Shown in pieces: positions 7,597-16,438 of a stretch of 64,000 nt of DNA (within the stretch, counting starts at the first letter, position 1; each line of letters begins with the position of its first letter). The stretch spans positions 248,001 through 312,000 of the forward strand of contig NZ_LIXI01000010.1 in the NCBI RefSeq assembly GCF_001905595.1. The letters are read 5' to 3'. The notes under the pieces were generated by a model. The model did not search any database and was not told the origin of the DNA. It was given only the letters and a program-made list of their open reading frames with translations. The DNA comes from Streptomyces sp. CB00316 (GTDB lineage Bacteria; Actinomycetota; Actinomycetes; Streptomycetales; Streptomycetaceae). A program made the position numbers and the translations under genes.

Positions 7597-8991
7597 TCAG
7601 CTCGACAGGTGGTCCAGGATGCGCGGGCCGAGGTCGGTGACGTCGCCCGCTCCCATGGTGAGAACGAGATCACCGGGCTTGGCCATTCCCGCGACGGCGG
7701 CGGGGACGTCCGCCTGGTCGTGGACGGCGGTGACCTCGGCGCCGGCTGCCTTCGCCGCGTCGATGATCAGGACGCTGGTGACGCCCGGGATCGGGTCCTC
7801 GCGGGCCGGGTAGACGTCCAGGACCACGGAGGCGTCGGCCAGCGCGAGGGCCTGGCCCATCTCGGTGCCCAGCTCCTGGGTACGGGAGAACAGGTGCGGC
7901 TGGAAGACGACCAGGATGCGGGCGTCGGCGGCGGCGCCGCGCATGGCCTCCAGGTCGGCGGTCATCTCGGTGGGGTGGTGCGCGTACGAGTCGATGACCT
8001 GCACGCCCGCCGCCTCGCCCTTGAGCTGGAGGCGGCGCTTGACCCCGGTGTAGCTGCCGATCGCGGAGGCCAGGTTGTGCGCCGGGATGCCGAGGGCGAC
8101 CCCGGCGGCGAGGGCGGCGACCGCGTTGTGGGCGTAGTGGCTGCCGGGGACCGAGACGGTGAAGGTGAGGAACTTGCCGTTGAGCAGGACCGTGACCTCG
8201 CTGGTCAGGCCGCGCGGGGTGACCTTGTGGACGCGGACGTCGGCGTTCTCGGCGGAGCCGTACGTGACGACCTTGAGGTCCGAGAGGTCGCGGACCCGGC
8301 GGGTCAGCTCGACCGCGCCGGGCTGGTCGGCGGAGATGACCAGGGTGCCGCCGGGGACGACCTTGCCGACGAACGTCTCGAAGGAGTCGTAGATCTCGTC
8401 CATCGAGGCGTAGTTCGCGTGGTGGTCCAGCTCCACGTTGAGGACGATCGCGACCTCGGGGTCGTATTTCTGGAAGCTGCGGTCGCTCTCGTCCGCCTCC
8501 GCGACGAAGATGTCTCCCTCACCGTGCGTGGCGTTGGTGCCGGGGCCCTCCAGGTCGCCGCCGATGGCGTACGAGGGGGCCAGGCTCAGCGAGGAGAGGG
8601 CGACGGCCAGCATGGACGTGGTGGTGGTCTTGCCGTGGGTTCCGGCGACCGCGATGGCCCGGAGGCCGTTCATCAGGGAGGCCAGCGCGTCGGAGCGGTG
8701 CACCACCGGGACGGCCAGCTCGGCGGCGCGCAGCAGCTCCGGGTTGTCGGCGCGGATGGCGCTGGAGACGACCACGCAGGACGCGTCGTCGGCCAGGTGC
8801 CGGGCCTCGTGCCCGATGTGCACGGTCACCCCCAGCGCCCGAAGCGACCCGACGGTGGCGGACTCCTTGGCGTCGCTGCCCGCCACCTTCGCTCCGCGCT
8901 GGGCGAGGATCTTCGCGATGCCCGACATTCCGGCGCCGCCGATGCCGATGAAGTGCGGTCGTTCCATGGCGGCGGGAATGCCGGGTGCCAT
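7597..8991 (-). CDS. murC: UDP-N-acetylmuramate--L-alanine ligase
   Basis: Adds L-alanine to UDP-MurNAc with ATP, the first step of stem-peptide assembly in peptidoglycan synthesis. At 464 residues it has full family length. The N-terminal Rossmann domain starts FIGIGGAGMSGIA, the central ATP-grip P-loop is GTHGKTTTT (~residue 115), followed by EADESDRSF and NVELDHHANY. The C-terminal ligase domain carries DSYAHHPTEM. The ATG has AGGAG upstream. It precedes msrB in an apparent two-gene operon. It is essential in other bacteria and shows no odd features. Confidence 0.96.
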   Translation of the reverse strand: MAPGIPAAMERPHFIGIGGAGMSGIAKILAQRGAKVAGSDAKESATVGSLRALGVTVHIGHEARHLADDASCVVVSSAIRADNPELLRAAELAVPVVHRSDALASLMNGLRAIAVAGTHGKTTTTSMLAVALSSLSLAPSYAIGGDLEGPGTNATHGEGDIFVAEADESDRSFQKYDPEVAIVLNVELDHHANYASMDEIYDSFETFVGKVVPGGTLVISADQPGAVELTRRVRDLSDLKVVTYGSAENADVRVHKVTPRGLTSEVTVLLNGKFLTFTVSVPGSHYAHNAVAALAAGVALGIPAHNLASAIGSYTGVKRRLQLKGEAAGVQVIDSYAHHPTEMTADLEAMRGAAADARILVVFQPHLFSRTQELGTEMGQALALADASVVLDVYPAREDPIPGVTSVLIIDAAKAAGAEVTAVHDQADVPAAVAGMAKPGDLVLTMGAGDVTDLGPRILDHLSS

Positions 8992-9059
8992 CTGTGCTCC
9001 TGCGCGTCGGTTCGGATTTCGAGTCGCGGCCGAGGGCCAACCCGGACCGCGAGGCCAGC

Positions 9060-9530
9060 CTATTCGCTGTGCGCGAAGAGCTTGAGCACCGGGACGCCGA
9101 CCTTGTGCCGGGCCCGCGAGGCCCAGTCGCGGTGGAAGAACTCCTCCACGTAGTGCGGGGCGGTCAGGACGATGACCTCGTCCGCGCTCGCCTCCTCCAC
9201 GACGGTGGTCAGTTTGTCCAGGGGGTGGGCCTCGATCACCTGTCCGACCGCCTCGGCCCCCGCCTCGCGCAGGGCCCGTAGCGAGTACTCCAGGCCGATC
9301 TCGGCGGGTTCGCGGGCCTCCTTGCCCTCCGGTTCCTCACCCTCGCGCACGGCTTCCCTGAGCTCCCCCATCGCCACGTCGTCGATCGCGCGCAGCAGGG
9401 CATCGGCCTGGTCGCCGCGCGGCTGCAACAGAACGACGAACGAGATCCGCTCCTCGCCGTGGAGGGTGGTGACGAAGTCCACGTCCTCCGGAGTGAGCGG
9501 CTTCTCGATCATCAAAACGCTTGTGAACAC
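9060..9530 (-). CDS. Conserved actinobacterial protein, universal-stress-like fold
   Basis: A 156-residue protein often labelled indole-3-glycerol phosphate synthase in databases, but it is too short for that barrel enzyme and lacks its motifs. Strands and helices alternate (ISFVVLLQPRG, helix RAIDDVAMGELREAV, DEVIVLTAPHYVEEFFH, VGVPVLKLFAH), as in universal stress proteins, but no GX2GX9G ATP loop is seen. A Glu-rich insert (REGEEPEGKEAREP) lies in the middle. The GTG at 9530 follows GGAAGGG and begins VFTSVLMIEKP, the usual start of this family. It lies upstream of murC on the same strand. Function unknown. Confidence 0.65.
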   Translation of the reverse strand: MFTSVLMIEKPLTPEDVDFVTTLHGEERISFVVLLQPRGDQADALLRAIDDVAMGELREAVREGEEPEGKEAREPAEIGLEYSLRALREAGAEAVGQVIEAHPLDKLTTVVEEASADEVIVLTAPHYVEEFFHRDWASRARHKVGVPVLKLFAHSE

Positions 9531-9717
9531 GACAGGCGCCCTTCCGCTTCTGCGTCTCGCCGACAGCCGGCTCGGCCGTCGGCGGTCGTTTGCTGAAACC
9601 ATCCTTCCCCGTGCTTCCACGGGGACTGCAGAGGTAAGTGTGCCCAGCCGAAGCTAACCGGAACGGGTAATTCCGCTAAGTGTCCCTCCCCCGGTTACCG
9701 CAGGTCCCTCCCCTCGG

Positions 9718-10578
9718 TCACCGCACACCCCTCCGTCGGTACCGCCCGAAGAGGAACCCGTCCTCCTCCAGGAGGGACGCCAAGGCGAAACGTTCCGGCA
9801 CGATCACTCCGGGGCCTCCCGCGATCCGCTGCGCGTCCCCGGCCGTGAGCATCGGCGAGAGCGTCAGGCAGAGCTCGTCCAGCGCCCCCGCCGCCACGAA
9901 CTGGCCGAGCAGCCGGGGACCGCCCTCCGTCAGCTGCCGCCGCAGACCCCGGTCCGCCAGCTCGCGCACCGCGCGCGCCGGGTCCACCCGGGTGCCCTCG
10001 CCGGCGATCACCACCTCCGCGCCCGCCTTGCGGGCCGCGGCGATCCGGTCGGCGGGAGCCCCGGCACCGGTCACCACGAGGGTCGGGACGAGCGGCTCGG
10101 TGAACAGGGGCAGCGAGAAGTCCAGGTCCAGCGAGCCGGTCACCACCGCGACGGCGGGCGCGGGTCCCTGCCCGGCCGCCGCCCGCCGCGCCGCGAAGGC
10201 CTCCCGGGCGCGGGCCGGGCGGTACCCCTCCAGACGTACGGTCTCGGCTCCGGCGATCACCACATCGGCCAGGGCCCTCAGGGTGCCGAAGATCCGCATG
10301 TCGGCGGCGCAGGAGATGGGCTGCGAGCGGCCGTCGTGCTGGGCGGCGCCGTCGAGGGTGGAGACCATGTTGGCGCGCAGCCAGAAGCTCCCGGGCCCTG
10401 CGGCGGGGAGGTCCGTGGGGTAGGCGTACGCGTCGGCCAGCTCGTCGAGGCTCCACTCGCGGTCGGCACGGCCTTCGCGGCCGGGTTCGCGGTCCTCACG
10501 GTAGGCGAGCGGCCCGGACGGGTCCTCGCCTCCCGAGGTGCTCGTTGTCAGGTCCGTCACAGGGAACAGGCTTCGCAT
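9718..10578 (-). CDS. Pyrimidine-reductase-family protein (RibD C-terminal fold)
   Basis: A 286-residue protein of the RibD-C/dihydrofolate-reductase-like superfamily. The pattern WLRANMVSTLDGAAQHDGRS, then IFGTLRALADVVIAGAETVR, TLVVTGAG and LTEGGPRLLGQFVAAGALDELCLTLSP is typical of NADPH-dependent pyrimidine reductases related to riboflavin synthesis. The deaminase half of RibD is absent, and no other rib gene is adjacent, so the real substrate is uncertain. The ATG at 10578 is chosen over upstream in-frame starts that would overlap the divergent zapE. Only 37 bases separate the two start codons. Confidence 0.75.
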   Translation of the reverse strand: MRSLFPVTDLTTSTSGGEDPSGPLAYREDREPGREGRADREWSLDELADAYAYPTDLPAAGPGSFWLRANMVSTLDGAAQHDGRSQPISCAADMRIFGTLRALADVVIAGAETVRLEGYRPARAREAFAARRAAAGQGPAPAVAVVTGSLDLDFSLPLFTEPLVPTLVVTGAGAPADRIAAARKAGAEVVIAGEGTRVDPARAVRELADRGLRRQLTEGGPRLLGQFVAAGALDELCLTLSPMLTAGDAQRIAGGPGVIVPERFALASLLEEDGFLFGRYRRRGVR

Positions 10579-10615
10579 GGGGTGCAGTCTGGCACGGGCC
10601 TTAAGGTGGAGAGTT

Positions 10616-11710
10616 GTGTCGTCCTCCACCGCGTTTCCGGGGCAGAGCCCCCTTGCCGAAACGGCCCCGCTGTCCCTGTGCGCCCGCGAGCCGCGCGTCC
10701 CCGCCGACCGTCTGGTGGCGGAGATGGTGCCGCCGCCGCGCTTCGATTCGGTGCGTTTCGACACCTACGTACCCGACCCGAACCAGCCCAGCCAGAGCGA
10801 GGCCGTCACCGCCCTCGCGGGCTTCGCGGCCGGGCTCGGCGGGTCGCACGCGACGGGTACCGGACGCCGCAAGTGGTTCGGGAGCAAGAAGCCGGCCGCG
10901 CCGACCGGGCCGCGCGGGGTGTATCTCGACGGCGGTTACGGCGTCGGCAAGACCCACCTGCTCGCCTCCCTCTGGCACGCCACGCCCGCGGAGCCGTCGC
11001 TGAAGGCGTTCGGTACGTTCGTCGAGCTGACGAACCTGGTCGGTGCGCTCGGTTTCCAGCAGACCGTGCAGACCCTGAGCGGGCACCGGCTGCTCTGCAT
11101 CGACGAGTTCGAGCTCGACGACCCGGGCGACACCGTCCTGGTCTCCTCGCTGCTCAGCCGGCTGGTGGAGCACGGGGTGGCGCTGGCCGCGACCTCGAAC
11201 ACGCTGCCGGGCAAGCTCGGCGAGGGCCGGTTCGCCGCCGCCGACTTCCTCCGCGAGATCCAGGGCCTGTCCGCGCACTTCCGCCCGCTGCGCATCGACG
11301 GTGAGGACTACCGGCACCGCGGGCTGCCCGAGGCCCCGCCGCCGTACTCCGACGAGCAGGTCACCCGCTCCGCGTACGCCACGCCGGGCGCGTCGCTGGA
11401 CGACTTCCCGGGGCTGCTGGAGCACCTGGCGCGGGTGCACCCGAGCAGGTACGGGGCGCTGACCGACGAGCTGGGCGCGGTCTGCCTGACCGGGGTGAGC
11501 GCGGTGCCCGACCAGTCGACCGCGCTGCGCCTGGTGGTGCTGGCCGACCGGCTGTACGACCGGGAGGTGCCGGTGCTGGCCTCCGGGGTGCCGTTCGACC
11601 AGTTGTTCAGCGACGAAATGCTGAACGGCGGGTACCGGAAGAAATACTTCCGGGCGATCTCGCGGCTGACGGCACTGGCACGTGACGCGAAGGGCCTGGT
11701 GGCGCAGTAG
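10616..11710 (+). CDS. zapE: AFG1/ZapE-family cell-division ATPase
   Basis: A 364-residue AAA-type P-loop ATPase. The Walker A is GGYGVGKTHLL (~residue 112) and the Walker B LLCIDEFELDD (~residue 168), followed by SNTLP and the C-terminal LYDREVPVLASGVPFDQLF. ZapE-type proteins modulate Z-ring stability in Gram-negative bacteria; the role in Streptomyces is inferred from family. A short actinobacterial insert (GTGRRKWFGSKKPAA) lies before the P-loop. The GTG start at 10616 follows GGTGGAG. Earlier in-frame codons overlap the divergent reductase gene. Confidence 0.85.
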   Translation: MSSSTAFPGQSPLAETAPLSLCAREPRVPADRLVAEMVPPPRFDSVRFDTYVPDPNQPSQSEAVTALAGFAAGLGGSHATGTGRRKWFGSKKPAAPTGPRGVYLDGGYGVGKTHLLASLWHATPAEPSLKAFGTFVELTNLVGALGFQQTVQTLSGHRLLCIDEFELDDPGDTVLVSSLLSRLVEHGVALAATSNTLPGKLGEGRFAAADFLREIQGLSAHFRPLRIDGEDYRHRGLPEAPPPYSDEQVTRSAYATPGASLDDFPGLLEHLARVHPSRYGALTDELGAVCLTGVSAVPDQSTALRLVVLADRLYDREVPVLASGVPFDQLFSDEMLNGGYRKKYFRAISRLTALARDAKGLVAQ

Positions 11711-11820
11711 GTTCGGGGGGTGACACCGGGTGCCCGTTCGGCGGCGTGCCCGCAACTCCGTTCGCGTACAACCGCGTACGACTCCCGTACAACCGCATAC
11801 ACCGTTTGAAGGGATCCAGT

Positions 11821-12246
11821 ATGGCTACCACGCGTCAGGCGCACACGGTCTGGGAAGGCAACCTGATCGAGGGCAAGGGGATCGTCACCTTCGACTCCTC
11901 CGGCATCGGTGAGTACGACGTCTCCTGGCCGGCCCGCTCGGAGCAGCCGAACGGCAGGACGAGCCCCGAGGAGCTCATCGCGGCCGCGCACTCCAGCTGC
12001 TTCTCCATGGCGCTCTCCAACGGGCTCGCCAAGGCCGGCACCCCGCCGACCAAGCTGAACACCAAGGCCGAGGTGACCTTCCAGCCCGGTACGGGCATCA
12101 CCGGCGTCCACATCACCGTCGAGGGCGAGGTCCCCGGCCTCGACGAGGACGGCTTCGTGAAGGCGGCCGAGGACGCCAAGGCGAACTGCCCGGTCAGCCA
12201 GGCGCTGACGGGCACGACGATCACGCTGTCGGCCTCCCTGGCCTGA
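11821..12246 (+). CDS. osmC: OsmC/Ohr-family peroxiredoxin
   Basis: A 141-residue thiol peroxidase of the OsmC branch, reducing organic hydroperoxides. Both redox cysteines are present: SSCFSMALSN (~residue 60) and ANCPVSQAL (~residue 123). Arg and Glu of the active site are plausible in GRTSPEELIAAAHS. ATG 11821 begins MATTRQAHTVWEG, the standard family start, with AAGGGA upstream. The upstream gap holds two copies of CGTACAACCGC 21 bases apart, whose role is unknown. A strong hairpin follows the gene. Confidence 0.9.
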   Translation: MATTRQAHTVWEGNLIEGKGIVTFDSSGIGEYDVSWPARSEQPNGRTSPEELIAAAHSSCFSMALSNGLAKAGTPPTKLNTKAEVTFQPGTGITGVHITVEGEVPGLDEDGFVKAAEDAKANCPVSQALTGTTITLSASLA

Positions 12247-12326
12247 CCCCGCGCGGCCCGGGCGGAGCCCACGAGCGCCGGCCGGTGCTTCGGCGGCCCC
12301 GGCCGGGCCGTCCCAGCTGCAACGCG

Positions 12327-12359
12327 AGGCGCGGGGGCGCGCATGGTTCCCCCGCGCCT
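12327..12359 (+). terminator. Stem-loop terminator after osmC
   Basis: Stem AGGCGCGGGGG / CCCCCGCGCCT with an 11-base loop, followed by TT. Confidence 0.6.
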
Positions 12360-12417
12360 TAGTGCGTGCTACACACATGCGGGTCACGTCACCTGTCCGC
12401 CAACAGGGAGTTGCCTG

Positions 12418-13822
12418 ATGTCATCCGAAACCCGGAACACAACGACCGCAGCGCCCGCGCCCCGGCACACCGCGACACGACGACAGGCCCTGGCAGGCAG
12501 CGGCGCAGCGGCCGCGATCGCCTTCACCGGGGCCTTCTCCGAACTCTTCGCGGGCACGGCCGCCGCCCGCGGCCACGGCGGCTACGGCCCCCTCGTCCCC
12601 GACCCGGACGGCCTGCTCGACCTGCCGAAAGGTTTCCGCTACCGGGTACTGTCCCGGGAAGGCGACCCGCTGCGCTCCGGCGAGGGCGTGGTGCCCGGCA
12701 ACCACGACGGCATGATCGCCCTCGCGGGCCGCCACGGCCGGGTCCACCTCGTCCCGCAACCACGAGAACCGGCACACCGCGAAGACCGGCGTCCCGACCG
12801 TCGCGGGCCTGACCTACGACCCGGCGGCCAGGGGCGGCTGTACGTCCCTGGAGCTCGACGGCCGGAACAAGGTCCTCGGCGAACGGGTCGCCATCGCCGG
12901 AACGGCGGTCAACTGCGCGGGCGGGCCCACCCCCTGGCGCACCTGGCTGACCTGCGAGGAGACCGAGGACAAGGCCGGGACCAACGGATACACCAAGGAC
13001 CACGGCTTCATCTTCGAGGTGGACGGCGCCGACCCGCGCCGCACCGGGGCCGTCCCGCTGACCGCGATGGGCCGCTTCCAGCACGAGGCGATCGCGGTCG
13101 ACCCGAAGAACGGGATCGTGTACGAGACGGAGGACGCGTTCGACAAGCCGTTCGGCCTCTTCTACCGCTTCCTCCCCGAGAAGCCGCTCGGCGGCACCGG
13201 TTCCCTGCGGGCGGGCGGGGTGCTGGAGGCGATGCGGGTACCGGGACTGCCGGACCTCTCCGTGGTCCAGGAGACCGGGGCGAGCTTCGACCGGGTCGGG
13301 TGGGTGCCCGTACCGGACCCGCTGGCGGCCGAGACCCCGATCCGGCTCCAGGACTTCGGCCGGAAGGGCATCACGCACGCCCAGAAGCTGGAGGGCTGCT
13401 ATTGGGGCGGCTCGTCCGTCTACTTCGTCTCCAGCTTCGCCCGCAGTGACGAGGGCTCGGCGGCCGACCACTACGGCCAGGTCTGGCGGTACGAGCCGAA
13501 GAAGCGCCGGCTCACCCTGGTCGTGGTCTTCGGCCCGGACACCGACATCCAGCTCCCCGGCGAGTCCCCGGACAACATCTGCCTGGCCTCCGACGGGGGC
13601 CTGATGGTCTGCGAGGACGGCGGTGGCGCGCAGCACGTGCTGGGGGTGACCCGGCGGGGCGAGGTGTACACGATGGCGCGCGGGCGGCAGAACATCGGGA
13701 CGCCCGAGGAGCCGGAATGGGGCGAGTTCGCGGGGGTCACGTTCTCGCCGGACGACTCGACGATGTACGTGAACTGCTACACGCCGGGGACGACGTTCGC
13801 GGTGACGGGGCCTTGGCGCTGA
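12418..13822 (+). pseudogene. PhoX-like alkaline phosphatase (DUF839), single-base frameshift
   Basis: The first frame encodes a Tat signal (TATRRQALAGSGAAAAIAF) and the start of a PhoX/DUF839 calcium-dependent phosphatase up to GRHGRVHLV. At the CCC run 12753-12755 one extra C shifts the frame. Removing it restores RNHENRHTAKTGVPTVAG and continues without a stop into the rest of the protein (MGRFQHEAIAVDPKNGIVYE, THAQKLEGCYWGG, GESPDNICLASDGG, FAGVTFSPDDSTMYVNC) to the TGA at 13820-13822. The corrected product would be ~467 residues, normal for the family. Both halves keep good coding character, so the shift is recent or a sequencing error. The ATG has AGGGAG eight bases upstream. The product would be exported folded and release phosphate outside the cell. 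Confidence 0.8.
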
Positions 13823-13902
13823 GGGGCCCGCGGTGCAGAAGGGGCCGCCATACCGGGGTGCCGGTATAAGCCGATAAGCAGAATGTCGGATACGTTCCGT
13901 GA

Positions 13903-14790
13903 GTGATCACTACTGCACGGAAACGGAAGACGCTCTGCCTGACGGTCGCGGGGGTGCTGCTCGGCGGCGCCCTGGCCGGGTGCGAGGGCGGCGGCGCCCC
14001 CGCACCCACGCCTACCCCTCCCCCTACGGCTCCCGCTCCCGCTGCAGCCTCCGTACTCCCGAAGAAGCCGCCCACGATGGCCCCCGGCCCCGCCGGGCGC
14101 ACCCCGGTCTACGAGCGGCGGCCGACGGGCGGAGGCCCGGCGGAGGAGGCCGCGGCCGAGAAGGTCGTGGCGCTCACCTTCGACGCGGATATGACGGCCG
14201 ATCAGGGCCCCAGGGCGAAGGCGGGCGAGCGCTTCGACAACCCGGAGCTGATCGCGCTGCTGCGGCGGCTGAAGGTGCCCTCGACCGTGTTCATGACCGG
14301 GCGGTGGGCGGAGGAGTACCCGGCGCAGGCGAAGGGGATCGGCACGGACGACCTGTTCGAGGTCGCCAACCACTCGTACAGCCACTACGCCTTCACCGCC
14401 GACTGCTACGGCCTGCCGGTGGTCGCGAAGGACGCCATGGCCCGCGATGTGGAGCGGGCCTTCTCGGCGTTCCGGCAGGCCGGGGTACGGAACGTGGTGC
14501 CGTACTTCCGCTTCCCCGGCGGCTGCTACGACGACGCGGCCCTGCGCGCGCTGACCCCGGCGGACGTGACGGCGGTGCAGTGGGACGTGGTGAGCGGTGA
14601 CGCGTTCGCGACGGACGCGGGGGCGGTGGCCGAGCAGGTGCTGGACGAGGTGCGGCCGGGGTCGCTGGTGGTGATGCACTGCACGCGCAGCGCGGCGCCG
14701 GTCACCGCTGAGGCGATCAGCAGAATCGTTCCGGAGCTGCGAAAGCGGGGCTACCGGTTCGTGAAGGTGTCGGAGCTGATGGAGGGCTGA
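13903..14790 (+). CDS. Polysaccharide deacetylase lipoprotein (NodB domain, CE4)
   Basis: A 295-residue exported enzyme. A lipoprotein signal ends in the lipobox LAGC (~Cys27), followed by a Pro/Ala/Thr-rich linker and a NodB homology domain. CE4 motifs visible are TFDADM (motif 1), NHSYSH (motif 2, metal His), FRFPGG (motif 3), a Trp-Asp pair in VQWDVVSGD and VVMHCT (motif 5, His). Members deacetylate chitin, peptidoglycan or xylan; the substrate cannot be told here. Motif 1 reads TFDAD rather than TFDDG, a variant seen in several actinobacterial members. GTG start, no clear Shine-Dalgarno. Confidence 0.85.
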   Translation: MITTARKRKTLCLTVAGVLLGGALAGCEGGGAPAPTPTPPPTAPAPAAASVLPKKPPTMAPGPAGRTPVYERRPTGGGPAEEAAAEKVVALTFDADMTADQGPRAKAGERFDNPELIALLRRLKVPSTVFMTGRWAEEYPAQAKGIGTDDLFEVANHSYSHYAFTADCYGLPVVAKDAMARDVERAFSAFRQAGVRNVVPYFRFPGGCYDDAALRALTPADVTAVQWDVVSGDAFATDAGAVAEQVLDEVRPGSLVVMHCTRSAAPVTAEAISRIVPELRKRGYRFVKVSELMEG

Positions 14791-14819
14791 TGGACCCCAC
14801 GGCCGAACGGACAGGGTCC

Positions 14820-14843
14820 GGCCCCGGCGTACGTCACGGGGCC
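14820..14843 (+). terminator. Short stem-loop after the deacetylase
   Basis: Seven-base stem GGCCCCG / CGGGGCC with a 10-base loop, 30 bases after the stop codon. Confidence 0.45.
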
Positions 14844-14892
14844 AGGCCTGGCAGCCGGGAGAAGCAACCCTCCCATCACGGAAAGGCGGGCT

Positions 14893-15000
14893 GGATGTCC
14901 TCGGCATCGGCCACGAGGCCGTCACCGACGAGCACACGTACCCGGGTTCGAGCGCGGTGACTTCGTCGAGGCCATCAAGAGCTCCCGCCGGCCGGAGTGA
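14893..15000 (+). pseudogene. Possible decayed gene remnant
   Basis: One frame reads GLDVLGIGHEAVTDEHTYP. After a shift near 14945 another reads GFERGDFVEAIKSSRRPE and stops at 14998-15000. The pieces look coding but have no start, no ribosome-binding site and no recognisable family. Treat as a tentative relic. Confidence 0.25.
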
Positions 15001-15071
15001 CCCGGGGGCTCTGGCGGCCGAGTCCGCGGGAATCCGCCCGTCCGCCAGGTGCGATGGCTACTGTGTGAGAT

Positions 15072-15581
15072 ATGACAGCAATAAGGAACATGCGTTCGAA
15101 TAGAGTGGCGGTGGCGCTGATCGCTGCCGCCGCGGTAGGGGTGTTCGGGGTGGGCGGCGCGCTGGCCGCGAGTACTTCGGACGGCGGGCCCGTGAGTCCG
15201 TCGTCGGTGCCCGGCGAGACCCCGCCTGACGGCTCGAGTGGCTCCGACGGCGGCACCGTCAGCGGCTCCGGCGGAACGGACGGCGGGTCGGACGGCGGCA
15301 CCGTCAGCGGCTCCGGCGGGTCGGACGGCGGCACCGTCAGCGGCTCCGGGGGAACGGACGGCGGCGGTTCCGGAGAAACCGGGGGATCCGAACCCAGCTC
15401 CAGCCCCAGCGGGCCGGTGCCCACGAGCGGGCCCGGCCCCACGCCGACGACCCCGGCCGATCTCGCGGAGGTCGCCAGGCGCATCGACGACCTGGAGAAG
15501 AAGGTCGATCAGCTGCCCACCAAGAAGGAACTGGCCGACGCGCTGCGCGCGTTCGCGGACTCCCTGGAGCAGCAGGACTGA
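15072..15581 (+). CDS. Secreted Ser/Gly-repeat protein with C-terminal coiled coil
   Basis: A 169-residue protein of unknown function. A Sec-type signal peptide (basic start, VAVALIAAAAVGVFGVGGAL, then AAS) is followed by a low-complexity region with three near-identical SDGGTVSGSGG repeats and a Pro/Ser/Thr linker. The last ~45 residues form a heptad-like helix (VARRIDDLEKKVDQLPTKKE) suited to oligomerisation. The design suggests an extracellular or wall-associated protein presented on a flexible stalk, but no anchor motif is present. An in-frame ATG at 15090 is an alternative start. It is convergent with the AIM24 gene. Confidence 0.65.
   Translation: MTAIRNMRSNRVAVALIAAAAVGVFGVGGALAASTSDGGPVSPSSVPGETPPDGSSGSDGGTVSGSGGTDGGSDGGTVSGSGGSDGGTVSGSGGTDGGGSGETGGSEPSSSPSGPVPTSGPGPTPTTPADLAEVARRIDDLEKKVDQLPTKKELADALRAFADSLEQQD
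15243..15364 (+). repeat. Tandem coding repeat, three units
   Basis: Three copies of a ~32-base unit containing GACGGCGGCACCGTCAGCGG, separated by GGAACGGACGGCGGG-type spacers. It encodes the SDGGTVSGSGG repeats and is prone to slippage. Confidence 0.75.
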
Positions 15582-15613
15582 GGGGACGCCCGGACCTCCG
15601 TGGTCCCACGTGC

Positions 15614-15654
15614 GTGCCGGGCTGCCCGGTCAGGGATGACCGGGCAACGGCACG
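15614..15654. terminator. Bidirectional terminator
   Basis: Nested stem TGCCCGGTCA / TGACCGGGCA with a GGGA loop and outer arms CGTGCC / GGCACG, between convergent genes. Confidence 0.75.
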
Positions 15655-15692
15655 CCGGGCGTGCGCGGTCGACGGACCCGGCTCGCACCGGG

Positions 15693-16367
15693 TCAGCCGG
15701 TCGCCTTCTCCGGCCGGGCCTCGCTGGGCCGCACGATGACGAATCCCTCGCCCTGGAGCATCAGCTGCACGGCCTCACCCGAGCCGCCGCGCACCATCGA
15801 CCCGACGCTCTGGGAGCGGTGCAGGGTGGTCGTGAGCTGCTGGCTCCAGCCGACGACCGCGTCCGTGTCCACGTAGACGGGCTGGGCGCCCGTCACCGGG
15901 ATCACGATGGGGGTGCCCTCACACATCAGGCCGAGCTTGCCGTAGCCCGTGAAGACGCTGTTGAAGAGACCGCCGCCGATCATTCCGGCACCCTTCACGG
16001 TCTTGATCTCGTACGAGAGGGTGGCGTCGAAACAGAGCACGTTGCGGCCGTTGATGGTGATCTGGTCGCCTTGGTCCATCTCCAGGATGAAGCAGTTGGC
16101 GGCCTCGTGCGCGAACCACGCCTCGCCCTGCCCCCGTACGGCCATGAGCGCGAGGCCCTCGCCGGTTACCGCGCGCTTGAGCATGCCGCCGATGCCCTGG
16201 CCCTTGCGCTCGAACTGGAGGTTGCCGCGGAAGGCGATCATCGAGCCCTGGCGGGCGTGCATCTCCCCGTTGACGGCGTATTTGATCGACTTGGAGTTCT
16301 GCAGGGTCATGCCGGGGGCGGTGGCCGGCTGGGCCATGTGCTCGCTGGAAAAGAGATCGCTCTTCAT
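15693..16367 (-). CDS. AIM24 family protein
   Basis: A 224-residue protein with the all-beta AIM24/TIGR00266 fold. Visible marks are SIKYAVNGEMHARQGSMIAF, GEGLALMAVRGQGEAWFA, GRNVLCFDATLSYEIKTVKG and the Gly-rich MIGGGLFNSVFTGYG. The family occurs in bacteria and fungi; yeast Aim24 is mitochondrial and affects cristae. The bacterial role is unknown, although many members lie near stress genes. ATG 16367 has GAGG nine bases upstream. An ATG at 16376 is an alternative. It is divergent from the peptidyl-tRNA hydrolase gene across ~70 bases. Confidence 0.85.
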   Translation of the reverse strand: MKSDLFSSEHMAQPATAPGMTLQNSKSIKYAVNGEMHARQGSMIAFRGNLQFERKGQGIGGMLKRAVTGEGLALMAVRGQGEAWFAHEAANCFILEMDQGDQITINGRNVLCFDATLSYEIKTVKGAGMIGGGLFNSVFTGYGKLGLMCEGTPIVIPVTGAQPVYVDTDAVVGWSQQLTTTLHRSQSVGSMVRGGSGEAVQLMLQGEGFVIVRPSEARPEKATG

Positions 16368-16438
16368 ACGGAGCATCCTCACCCGGACCGGCCCGTCAAG
16401 CCAAGAAGGTGACACCCGCCGCCTGGCAGACTGGGACG

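Noticed and set aside
9060..9530. Indole-3-glycerol phosphate synthase
   Set aside because: Length of 156 residues and absence of barrel motifs rule it out; the label is a common carry-over.
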